From the NCBI RefSeq assembly GCF_012516435.1, contig NZ_CP051216.1:2250001-2314000 (forward strand): 64,000 bases of DNA, given 5' to 3'. How positions within the stretch are numbered: the stretch's first letter is position 1; each line of letters opens with the position of its first letter. Source of the DNA: Pseudodesulfovibrio sp. zrk46 (lineage in GTDB: Bacteria; Desulfobacterota; Desulfovibrionia; Desulfovibrionales; Desulfovibrionaceae). The notes under the pieces were generated by a model that saw only the letters and a list, made by a program, of their open reading frames with translations, searched no databases and was not told where the DNA came from. This document shows, piece by piece, positions 56,982 to 64,000 of the stretch. A program made the translations under genes and the position numbers.

Positions 56982-57830
56982 TTACGGTTTGGCGTGTTTA
57001 ACGAATGTGCCGTCCTGATATTCCTTGAAAGCGAGCGTCAGCTCTTCCTGTGTGTTCATGACAATGGGACCGCGCCATGCGATGGGCTCATTCAGGGGCT
57101 TGCCCGTGAGCAGGAGGAATCGGACAGTCTCATTGGCTCCTGATATGGCGAACTCATCGCCGTCATCGAAAAGAACCAGCGTCTTGTTCTCCACGGTGGT
57201 GCCGTTAACCGTCCCCTTGCCATCGATGACATAAATGAACGCGGTGTGTCCCTGTTTGGTCGGGTGCACGAATTCAACCCCGGCAGGCACTGTGCAGTCC
57301 ATGTATTCGGGGTCGATGACAATATCGCCCACTGGACCGGTCGTGTTGGCGATGGTGCCGGCAATGACCTTGATGACAGTGCCGTCGTCCAGAGTGATCT
57401 CGGGAATTTCATCGGCAGTGATACCCCGGTAGCGGGGATCCATCATCTTGTCCCGGGCCGGAAGGTTGGCCCAGAGCTGAAAACCGTGCATGCGTCCGGC
57501 ATCGTCTCCCTTGGGCATTTCCTGATGAATGATACCGCTCCCGGCGGTCATCCACTGGACGTCGCCCGAAGAGATCACACCGTCATTACCGAGGCTGTCA
57601 CCATGTTCCACATCACCGCTGGTGACATAGGTAATGGTCTCGATCCCCCGGTGGGGATGCCAGGGAAAACCGTTGATGAAGTCCTCGGGGCTATCCCCAC
57701 GAAAGTCATCGAGCATCAGAAACGGGTCAAAGGTAGGAGTATCCATATAGCCGAATACACGGCGTAATTTGACGCCTGCCCCCTCTGTGACAGCTTCGCC
57801 TTTCATGATTTGCTTAATCTCACGACGCAT
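56982..57830 (-). CDS. Pirin-family bicupin protein
   Basis: A 282-residue pirin with two cupin domains. The N-terminal metal site is in FPWHPHRGIETITYVTSG and VQWMTAGSGIIHQEMP (the His-x-His, His and Glu ligands are visible). The C-terminal cupin runs AFIYVIDGKGTVNGTTVENK. Pirins are iron-binding proteins; some are quercetinases or redox regulators, and the substrate here is unknown. The start follows AAAGGAGAAC. It lies downstream of the sensor-kinase gene by 94 bases and upstream of yceI. Confidence 0.92.
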   Translation of the reverse strand: MRREIKQIMKGEAVTEGAGVKLRRVFGYMDTPTFDPFLMLDDFRGDSPEDFINGFPWHPHRGIETITYVTSGDVEHGDSLGNDGVISSGDVQWMTAGSGIIHQEMPKGDDAGRMHGFQLWANLPARDKMMDPRYRGITADEIPEITLDDGTVIKVIAGTIANTTGPVGDIVIDPEYMDCTVPAGVEFVHPTKQGHTAFIYVIDGKGTVNGTTVENKTLVLFDDGDEFAISGANETVRFLLLTGKPLNEPIAWRGPIVMNTQEELTLAFKEYQDGTFVKHAKP

Positions 57831-57924
57831 AGAGTTCTCCTTTCTTTCAGAGCCCCGGCTATGAAAAAAGGTGAGCCGGGTATTCTCATATATACCACAA
57901 GCTGCACGTCGGAGACAGTGACAA

Positions 57925-60225
57925 TTAACTTTTTGTGCTGTCTGCGTTGCAGCTTCGTGGGAAGGAGATCACGAAGCGGGAGCCTTTTTCGGAAGAAGAG
58001 GCGCGGATGGTGCCGCCGTAGTCGGTGACAATACCGTAACTGATGGACAGGCCGAGGCCCGTGCCTCTCCCTACTTCCTTGGTGGTGAAGAAGGGCTCGA
58101 ACAGTTTGGAGAGCAGGTCTCGCGGGATGCCGGTGCCGGTATCCATTACTTCGGCAATGACATGACGGCGGGTGGCCCGGGTACGCAGTGTGATGACGCG
58201 GTCAGTGGCATTCCAGTCCTGTTGGCCACACTTCTCGTCAATGGCGTCGCGGGCGTTGAGCAGGAGGTTGATGAACACCTGCTCCATGCGGCTCGGCTCC
58301 GCCTGAATGGGGGGTAGGTCATCTTCCAACTGCCAACCGACCTCGATGTCGTGCAACTTGAGCTGCTGACTGAAGAAGTCGAAGGCGCGGCGGATCACGT
58401 CGTTGAGCATGACCGGCTCGGTCTCTACCGTGGACTTTCGGCCGAATTCCCGCATGTGGTTGATGATCTTGGTGGCGCGCTCCACGTTGTTGGAGATTTT
58501 TTCGCTCATGTTCTCCATGGTCGGGCGGTCCGGCAGCTTGTCCTGCTTCATCTTGCGCTTGAACAGGTTGGCCGCCATCTGGAGCACTGCCAGCGGCTGG
58601 TTCAGTTCATGGGCCACGCCGGTCGCCATCTCGCCAAGAGTCGCCATCTTGCTGGCCTGCACGAGTTGCTCGTCGGAGCGGATACGCTCGGAGATATCGG
58701 TGACCACCATGAGCAGGACCGGACGATCCTCAAACTGGGAGCGGGTGGTGGAGGTGCTGGCCCAGAACATGTCGCCGTCAGCATTGAGATGCTTGGTCCG
58801 CTTGAGGGGCTGTACGTTGTCGATGGCTTCGCGGTTTGCCTTGACCTCGTCAATGGCGACCAGATCAAGAACGGTGCGGCGAATGAGGTTGCCCTTGGTA
58901 TATCCGTACAATTCGGATGCAGTGTGGTTGCAGTCGAGAATCTGGAAGGTCTCCACGTCGAGGACCAGTACAGCGTTGGGGATGTTGTTGAAAATGGCGT
59001 AATACTTCTGTTCGGACGCCTTCAGGTCTTCTTCCAGCCGTTTGCGCTGGGTAATGTCGAGACACATCTCCATGGCGGCCACGATCTCACCTTTCTCATC
59101 ATATATGGGCGCGGTGTTTACGATCCAGTGGGCCTGCGAGCCATCCTTGTAGTAACCGATCTCCTCGGTGGTGTGCGACTTGCCATCGGCAAAGGTCTTC
59201 TCCACCGGACAGACTTCGCACTTGCAGTCGCGGCCTTTGTAGGCGCGGAAACAATAGTCGCCAGGCTTGGCCTGAAAGCGTTCGGCAAAGGTCTGGTTGT
59301 ATTGCAGGAGGCGGTAGTTGCGGTCCTGTACCGTGATCAGACAGGGGACTCCCTCGAACAAACTCTGATAGGAACCGCGCTGCTTGTGAAGCTCCTCATA
59401 TTGGGAACCCACTTCAAATGCCATGCGGTTGATGGCCTGCGCCAACTCGCCGAGTTCGTCGTTCTGCTTCACATCGACGCGCACGTCATAGTCGCCCAAG
59501 GCGATGCGGCGTGTGGTCTCGATCATTCCTTTGATGGGCGTGTCCACCAGCCAGTAGGTGACCATGAAGAGAATCAGGACGATTGCCACGAGGCTGAACA
59601 TGACATACTTGGCGTTGTCCATGATCAGCAGCGACAGGTTGCCCTCAATGCTGGCCATGGACACATTCATCTCCACGATGCCGAGGAAGGAATCGTGGCG
59701 TTCGGCTACATGGCAATTGGCCGTGGCGCAGCCCGGTTCATTGGGAATGGGGCTGACAATGCGGATGAACCGGTTCCCGGCACTGTCTTCCGTGATGGCG
59801 TATCGGTCCTGTAATTCGGCGAAGGCCAGCGGCGGTTCCTGCGCATGGCACATGACGCAAAGGGCGTGGTCCTTGGGAAGCGGGCCGGGCGGCAGGATCA
59901 GATCACCCTTGAAGCTGGGGTTGCCTTTCTTGTCATAGATGGCAACCGAGGCAATGTGGTTGAGGTCCTGAACCTCGGCGATAAGGGCTTCGGTGTCCTT
60001 ACGCGGGTCGAGGCGCATGGCGCTTTTCAGGCCGGCCTTTACGACCTCCGCGATTTCATCGGCGCCGATGGCCGCATTGCGGATGGCGGTTTCTTCGTAT
60101 CTATGGATATTGACCGAGAACAGGCCAACCATCAGCAGCGCCATGAGCGCAATGATGCTGATGATGATCTTGAGGGCGAGGGAAATCCGCAACCGCATGA
60201 AGGTATCGATAAGCTTTTTGATCAT
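57925..60225 (-). CDS. Sensor histidine kinase with predicted di-heme periplasmic domain and two PAS domains
   Basis: A 766-residue membrane kinase. TM1 is at about 20-38 and TM2 at about 207-227. The periplasmic part between them holds C123-V-M-C126-H127 and C166-A-T-A-N-C171-H172, a CX2CH and a CX4CH heme c motif. HAMP lies at about 228-280, PAS 1 at about 285-395 with a Cys-rich part (C325..C334-K-C336-E-V-C339-P), PAS 2 at about 405-515, then the H-box with His539 in VAHELNQPLA and a GHKL domain ending RGTGLGLSISYGIV. It would sense a periplasmic redox signal or ligand through heme. It follows the hybrid kinase gene by 61 bases. Confidence 0.88.
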   Translation of the reverse strand: MIKKLIDTFMRLRISLALKIIISIIALMALLMVGLFSVNIHRYEETAIRNAAIGADEIAEVVKAGLKSAMRLDPRKDTEALIAEVQDLNHIASVAIYDKKGNPSFKGDLILPPGPLPKDHALCVMCHAQEPPLAFAELQDRYAITEDSAGNRFIRIVSPIPNEPGCATANCHVAERHDSFLGIVEMNVSMASIEGNLSLLIMDNAKYVMFSLVAIVLILFMVTYWLVDTPIKGMIETTRRIALGDYDVRVDVKQNDELGELAQAINRMAFEVGSQYEELHKQRGSYQSLFEGVPCLITVQDRNYRLLQYNQTFAERFQAKPGDYCFRAYKGRDCKCEVCPVEKTFADGKSHTTEEIGYYKDGSQAHWIVNTAPIYDEKGEIVAAMEMCLDITQRKRLEEDLKASEQKYYAIFNNIPNAVLVLDVETFQILDCNHTASELYGYTKGNLIRRTVLDLVAIDEVKANREAIDNVQPLKRTKHLNADGDMFWASTSTTRSQFEDRPVLLMVVTDISERIRSDEQLVQASKMATLGEMATGVAHELNQPLAVLQMAANLFKRKMKQDKLPDRPTMENMSEKISNNVERATKIINHMREFGRKSTVETEPVMLNDVIRRAFDFFSQQLKLHDIEVGWQLEDDLPPIQAEPSRMEQVFINLLLNARDAIDEKCGQQDWNATDRVITLRTRATRRHVIAEVMDTGTGIPRDLLSKLFEPFFTTKEVGRGTGLGLSISYGIVTDYGGTIRASSSEKGSRFVISFPRSCNADSTKS

Positions 60226-60286
60226 GGGTGCTTTCCCTGTCTACCTCGTTGCGAGGCATCCTTCCCGGCTGATGTGAGCCTCGGAA

Positions 60287-62263
60287 TCAGCCGGGGAGGA
60301 TGACGCTTTGTTGTCCGCATCCGTCTTCTCGGGAGGACGGAATCTGGATGTGGAAACGGGTTCCCTGACCAACGGTGGAGTCCACCTCGATGGACCCGTG
60401 GTGGCGGGCGATCACCTGATTGGAGATGAACAGCCCGATACCGGTTCCGTTGGCACCTTTGGAAGAGAAGAACAGGCTGAACATGTTCTCGCGTGTCTCG
60501 CGGTCCATGCCAGTACCGTTGTCGGAAATCTCGAAGTGGACTTTCCCGTCCGCTTCATAGGTGCGGAACGTGACCTTGTGATCCTCTTTGGAGCGATCAT
60601 ACAGACAGGCGTCCACGGCGTTTTCCAGAAAGTTGATGAGGGCGGGAACCAGTCCATCGGGATCGGCATGAAACGTGTGATCCTCGTTGGTGAACTCACG
60701 CACGAATTCGACGTTGTTCTCTGCGGCCTTGGGCTCAACGGCCTCGGCCAGATCGGTTGCAAGGGTGCCGAGGGCCAGGGGGCGACATTCCAGTTCACGG
60801 GACTTGGCGTAGTAGAGGATGTCCATGACCATCTTTTTCATGTGGCCGAGGCGATGTTTGACCACCTTCCATCCCTTTTCCACGCGCTCCATGTCGTCCT
60901 TCTGGAGTCCGGAATCCACCCGGTAGACGCCGCCGTCCAGCGCGGTCAGCAATCCTTTGACGCCATGGGACATGGAACCGAGCATCATGCCCAGACTGGT
61001 GAGCTGGTCCTGCAGTTGGCGGACCACGGTGATGTTGGTGGACACCTCCACCACATTGATCACCTTGCCTCCTTCATCAAAGACCGGCGCGGTCCAGACC
61101 AGTATGTTGTACTGCTCACCGTTCTTGGAGGTGACGATGGTCTCACGGGTATGGGAGCCGCCGTCCTCAAAGGTCTTCTGCACCGGACATTCTTCGCAGA
61201 TGTCTTCCCGGTTCTTGTAGGCCTGATGGCAGCGATCACCGCGATCAAAACCAAAGTCTTCCCGGAAGCGGTCGTTGGCTTCGATGATCTTCATGTCACG
61301 GTCCTGTACTGTAATGTAGCAGGGGACCTGATTGAAAATATGCTCGTACTTCTTCTGGGTACGGACCAGTTCGGATTTGAGGCTGTTTACCTCGGAGATG
61401 TCGAGGGCCACTTCCATGACCAGTGTGACCTTGCCGTCGTGACTGGTGATGGGCGCGGTGTAGACGATGGCCGGAATCTCGGTGCCGTCCGTTGCCATGA
61501 GCGTGGCTTCGTCGCGGCCGCCGGACTTGGTGGAAATGGCCTGAAAGACCGGGCAACTGCCCTGGCCTGAAAAATTCTTGTAGATGGAGCGGCTGGATTC
61601 TCCGGCGAGTTCTCCGAAACGGCTGGTAAAGGTGCCGTTGGCCGTAACGATCTTCATCTCCGGTGAATGGATGGAGATGTAGCAGGGCAGCTCGTTGAAG
61701 ACGCCCTGATCGTCGAGGTCCGACAGACTGGTCATGGCTGTGGCTAGGCCTTCCATCACCTGCTCAACCGCAGTCTGGCGTTCCAATTCCACGATACGGT
61801 CGGACTTCTCCTGCACCAGCTTTTCCAGATTCTCGGTGTGTTCCTTGACCTGCCTGCGCAGGAGAATCTTCTCCGTCACCTTGTCCAGCGCGATGGACAG
61901 GATGTCATCGTCAATGGGCTTGGTGATGAAATCAGCAGCGTCGAGCTTGAGGCTCTCGATGGCGAGCTGCATATCGCCGTGGCCGGAGATCATGATGACC
62001 TCCACCTCCGGGGCCTTTTTCTTGACGGCGCGGAGCAGGGCAAGGCCGTTCATGCCGGGCATCTTGATATCCGTGAGGATGATGTCCGGGCGCGACTCCA
62101 TGAAGGAGGCAAGGGCGGTTTCGCCGTTTTCCGCAGTGCGGACAGAGTATCCGAGGTCGGCGAGAAGCATCCCGAGCAGATCGCGGATATCTTCTTCGTC
62201 GTCCACCAGTAATATTGTCATCCTTGCGCGGTCGTCTTCAGTGATGGCCTTGGCTGATTTCAT
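60287..62263 (-). CDS. Receiver-PAS-PAS histidine kinase
   Basis: A 658-residue cytosolic signalling protein. Residues about 15-130 form a receiver domain with phospho-acceptor Asp65 (IILTDIKMPGMNG). A coiled coil (about 130-165) leads to two PAS domains; the second has a Cys-rich segment with C-H-Q-A-Y, I-C-E-E-C-P (about residues 349-364) like PAS 1 of the neighbouring kinase. The kinase core has an unusual H-box (MSHGVKGLLTALDG), an N-box (NFLENAVDACLYD) and a GHKL end (ANGTGIGLFISN). It may be phosphorylated by the partner kinase and signal further. The start is taken at 62263; a shorter one at 62221 is possible. Confidence 0.88.
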   Translation of the reverse strand: MKSAKAITEDDRARMTILLVDDEEDIRDLLGMLLADLGYSVRTAENGETALASFMESRPDIILTDIKMPGMNGLALLRAVKKKAPEVEVIMISGHGDMQLAIESLKLDAADFITKPIDDDILSIALDKVTEKILLRRQVKEHTENLEKLVQEKSDRIVELERQTAVEQVMEGLATAMTSLSDLDDQGVFNELPCYISIHSPEMKIVTANGTFTSRFGELAGESSRSIYKNFSGQGSCPVFQAISTKSGGRDEATLMATDGTEIPAIVYTAPITSHDGKVTLVMEVALDISEVNSLKSELVRTQKKYEHIFNQVPCYITVQDRDMKIIEANDRFREDFGFDRGDRCHQAYKNREDICEECPVQKTFEDGGSHTRETIVTSKNGEQYNILVWTAPVFDEGGKVINVVEVSTNITVVRQLQDQLTSLGMMLGSMSHGVKGLLTALDGGVYRVDSGLQKDDMERVEKGWKVVKHRLGHMKKMVMDILYYAKSRELECRPLALGTLATDLAEAVEPKAAENNVEFVREFTNEDHTFHADPDGLVPALINFLENAVDACLYDRSKEDHKVTFRTYEADGKVHFEISDNGTGMDRETRENMFSLFFSSKGANGTGIGLFISNQVIARHHGSIEVDSTVGQGTRFHIQIPSSREDGCGQQSVILPG

Positions 62264-62338
62264 GGCAGAGTCGCTTTGCTAAGTGGCCTGCGCACGGAAG
62301 GTTCCGCACGCAGGCCGTTGTATGAACAGGATTGTCTG

Positions 62339-62692
62339 TTAGCCGAGGATGGCCTGAACCTCTTTGAGGAGGTCGGCGTGTTCCACGGGTTTGGTCAGGA
62401 CAGGGACGTCCTTGGACAGTGCCGGAGGACGGGGGCCGACGCCGCTGATGACGATGACCGGGGTGTCGCGCAGGGATTCTTCCTTGCGCAGCCCGGCATA
62501 GAACAGGGTGCCGCCCTTTTCGGGCATGTCCATATCGAGGGTGATCAGGTCCGGCGTCTCGGCCTTGACCTTTTCGAGCCCTTCAGTGCCATTGAAGGCG
62601 GTTACTGTCTCAAAATCGTTGTCCTGGAAGAACTCTTCAAGGAACTCGACGATGGCGGGATCGTCATCGATGATCAGTATTTTCTTGCTCAT
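62339..62692 (-). CDS. CheY-like single-domain response regulator
   Basis: A 117-residue receiver domain: ILIIDDDPAIVEFLEEFF at the start, LDMDMPEKGGTLFYAGL around phospho-Asp about 54, VIVISG, and the lysine in LTKPVEHADLLKEV. It has no output domain, so it may relay phosphate between the kinases here or act on a protein target. GAGGTG lies before the ATG at 62692. It precedes the receiver-kinase gene by 75 bases. Confidence 0.92.
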   Translation of the reverse strand: MSKKILIIDDDPAIVEFLEEFFQDNDFETVTAFNGTEGLEKVKAETPDLITLDMDMPEKGGTLFYAGLRKEESLRDTPVIVISGVGPRPPALSKDVPVLTKPVEHADLLKEVQAILG

Positions 62693-62785
62693 AATGCACC
62701 TCGCAAAGTGTGCCATGGGCCACAAGGGAGAAATGGCGCGAGATGAGTGACCTATGGCTGTGTTTGGCCCGCAGGCTTCCACTGG

Positions 62786-62853
62786 GGCCCATGCCGCAGG
62801 GGCTAGTTCCATGCCCCCATTTCCACTGCGTGCACAGTGGAGCGGCATGGGCC
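62786..62853. repeat. Large inverted repeat in the intergenic spacer
   Basis: GGCCCATGCCGC (62786-62797) and GCGGCATGGGCC (62842-62853) are 12-base perfect inverted arms. Between them is a further stem, CCACTG/CAGTGG (62823-62840). It may form a cruciform or a structured RNA between the DUF1641 gene and the response regulator. No coding frame lies here. Confidence 0.6.
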
Positions 62854-62902
62854 GTCGCGGAGTCCTGGCAAGCACCAGAACAATTACGGGCTGTATCAGG
62901 TA

Positions 62903-62930
62903 CAGGGCGGAAGCAGAGGCTTCCGCCCTG
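62903..62930 (-). terminator. Hairpin after the DUF1641 gene
   Basis: CAGGGCGGAAGC pairs with GCTTCCGCCCTG around a four-base loop, directly after the DUF1641 stop codon on the minus strand. No strong T run follows; partial termination or 3-prime protection is likely. Confidence 0.65.
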
Positions 62931-62938
62931 TGTGATCG

Positions 62939-63688
62939 TTACTGCTTGGCTTCGGGCTTTTCGACTTCTTCAGACTTTTCGGACTCTTGGGTCTTTTCGC
63001 ACTTCAGGCCGCAGGGCTGAACTTCATCAACCTTGGGGACTTCCATGCCGATCTTGCCGAGGGTCTTGGTCATTTCGAGCATGATGCCAAGGCCGCGCTT
63101 GGCGTCCTTGTTGTTCATGCCCAGACCCATGCCGACGAGGCCCTTGGGCTCGACCTGAGTGAGGTCCAGTTCGGAGAACGCATTGGCTGCGCCTTCGACC
63201 ATCATACGGACCTTCGGGTCGCCCAGCTTCTCGAGCATGCCGACAAGGAAGACGAAGGAGTCGCCCATGTTGCGGATGTTCTCCACACCGTAGGTCTCGG
63301 CGACCTTGGCGCGGATCTCGATCATGGCGCGGTAGGTCTCGAAGACACCCTTCTGCTCCAGTTCGTCGAGGAACTCGATCAACTGCGGGACAGAGGAGTG
63401 CATCAGCGGCTCCACGGTCCTCCACAGGTCGATAATGTCTTCCATCTTGTCGAGCATGTAGGTCAGGTTCTTGAAGCTGACCATCAGCTTCTTGATGAAC
63501 GTGATCATGTCTTCCAGCTGGAAGCCGTGTTCGATGGAACCGAACTCGTTCATCAGGACCTTGAAGCCGTCGTGGAAGATCGGCGTCAGGTCGTGCATCA
63601 GCTCATCGGAGCCTTTCGCCTTCTCGGTCAGGTAGGCGATGTTCGCCTCCATGGCCTCAAGGCGTTCCAGAATTGCTTCATTACTCAT
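62939..63688 (-). CDS. DUF1641-domain protein
   Basis: A 249-residue, mostly helical cytosolic protein of the DUF1641 family: LEAMEANIAYLTEKAKGSDEL at the start, EPLMHSSVPQLIEFLDELEQKGVF, and PKGLVGMGLGMNNKDAKRGLG. The C-terminus has a cysteine pair (CGLKC) and a charged tail. DUF1641 proteins often sit next to FAD-dependent oxidoreductases, such as sulfide:quinone reductase, and formate dehydrogenase genes; their function is unclear. It follows the oxidoreductase gene by 18 bases, so they should be translated together. Confidence 0.85.
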   Translation of the reverse strand: MSNEAILERLEAMEANIAYLTEKAKGSDELMHDLTPIFHDGFKVLMNEFGSIEHGFQLEDMITFIKKLMVSFKNLTYMLDKMEDIIDLWRTVEPLMHSSVPQLIEFLDELEQKGVFETYRAMIEIRAKVAETYGVENIRNMGDSFVFLVGMLEKLGDPKVRMMVEGAANAFSELDLTQVEPKGLVGMGLGMNNKDAKRGLGIMLEMTKTLGKIGMEVPKVDEVQPCGLKCEKTQESEKSEEVEKPEAKQ

Positions 63689-63706
63689 AATATCGCCTCC
63701 GACCGG

Positions 63707-64000
63707 TTATTTGCCTGCCATGTGGCGCATCTTACCTGCCATGAACATCTGGGACTCGAGCGGCAGCTCGTGACCCTTGAGCATCAGGTTGAAGTATGCC
63801 CACTTGAACATCATCTTGCCCCAGTAGTTCTGGTGGTTCTCACCAAGCAGGGCAAAGGGTCCGAGACCCGGGAACGGGTACTTACCCGGCAGCGGCTCGA
63901 CTTCGTAGTTGAAGTCGATGAGGTATGCCTTTTCGTAACCGGAGACGATGAAGCAGGTGGAGTGACCGTCGAACTCGGGACGGGCTTCCTGGCCATCCAT
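63707..64000 (-). CDS. Sulfide:quinone oxidoreductase-like protein, C-terminal part (cut by window edge)
   Basis: The last 97 codons of an NAD(P)/FAD-dependent oxidoreductase; the start lies beyond the window. The sequence FDGHSTCFIVSGYEKAYLID followed by YPFPGLGPFALLGENHQNYW and GKMMFKWAYFNLMLKG resembles the C-terminal membrane-anchor region of type III sulfide:quinone reductases. The cysteine in STCFIV matches a redox-active Cys in some members. This assignment rests on the C-terminus and the DUF1641 neighbour, and needs the missing N-terminus for certainty. Confidence 0.7.
   Translation of the reverse strand: MDGQEARPEFDGHSTCFIVSGYEKAYLIDFNYEVEPLPGKYPFPGLGPFALLGENHQNYWGKMMFKWAYFNLMLKGHELPLESQMFMAGKMRHMAGK

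Noticed and set aside
58351-59814. A 487-codon open frame opposite the di-heme kinase
   Set aside because: No motif or ribosome site; the minus-strand kinase has complete HAMP, PAS and kinase motifs.

Overview
The window looks like chromosomal DNA of a free-living, probably marine, sulfate-reducing deltaproteobacterium of the Desulfovibrionaceae (Pseudodesulfovibrio/Desulfovibrio type). This is an inference from gene content: a clade II/III-type nif operon with nifI1-nifI2 between nifH and nifD, many sigma-54 promoters, CX2CH and CX4CH heme motifs in a sensor kinase, DsrE/F/H-type sulfur-relay proteins, and a sulfide:quinone reductase-like C-terminus at the right edge. Base composition looks even and moderately GC-rich, except for an AT-rich control region at about 51.9-52.5 kb. 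I saw no rRNA, tRNA, CRISPR array, transposase or prophage genes.

Layout. 0-6.7 kb: the end of a histidine kinase, then a polar amino-acid ABC transporter (aapJ-aapQ-aapM-aapP order, minus strand) with a glycerophosphodiesterase, and a divergent GntR regulator. 7-10.2 kb: an SstT-type Ser/Thr symporter, then a TetR regulator and a metallo-beta-lactamase-fold lipoprotein that share a palindromic operator. 10.3-19 kb: two paralogous aldo/keto reductases with 4Fe-4S domains, the nickel-pincer cofactor genes larC-larE-larB without larA, a MarR-GNAT fusion, an Mpv17-like membrane protein, and a LysR/carboxymuconolactone-decarboxylase-type pair. 19.2-31.3 kb: a sigma-54 locus I cannot match to a described system. 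It encodes a BCCT transporter, an AlkP-superfamily hydrolase, DsrH/DsrE/DsrF-like proteins, an OsmC-like protein, a degenerate AlkP-like protein, two EamA transporters, a YitT protein, a TSCPD protein and a PAS-AAA-Fis activator. Repeated GCGACA-N4-TGTCGC palindromes lie upstream of both of its sigma-54 promoters and of the activator gene.

31.4-46.1 kb: the nitrogen-fixation region. nifV-modA-modB-(unknown) diverges from nifH-nifI1-nifI2-nifD-nifK-(NifB-like protein without radical-SAM cysteines)-(2Fe-2S ferredoxin)-(GNAT)-nifE-nifN-nifB. Back-to-back sigma-54 promoters lie between nifV and nifH. These genes together supply homocitrate, molybdate, the Fe protein and MoFe protein, FeMo-cofactor assembly and NifI-type post-translational control. 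46.4-54.2 kb: eutC and eutB behind a TRAP transporter (dctP-dctQ-dctM) with its own sigma-54 promoter, then nifA, also with a sigma-54 promoter.

54.7-64 kb: an AraC regulator, a small secreted protein, YceI and pirin genes, then a minus-strand set running from an SQR-like oxidoreductase and a DUF1641 protein to a CheY-like regulator, a receiver-PAS-kinase protein and a kinase with a predicted di-heme periplasmic domain. This set looks like sulfide/quinone redox metabolism with adjoining redox signalling.

The three observations I rate highest are the GCGACA-N4-TGTCGC regulon and its unexplained organosulfur-like locus, the NifB-like protein that has lost its CxxxCxxC motif inside the nif operon, and the di-heme sensor kinase module beside SQR/DUF1641.
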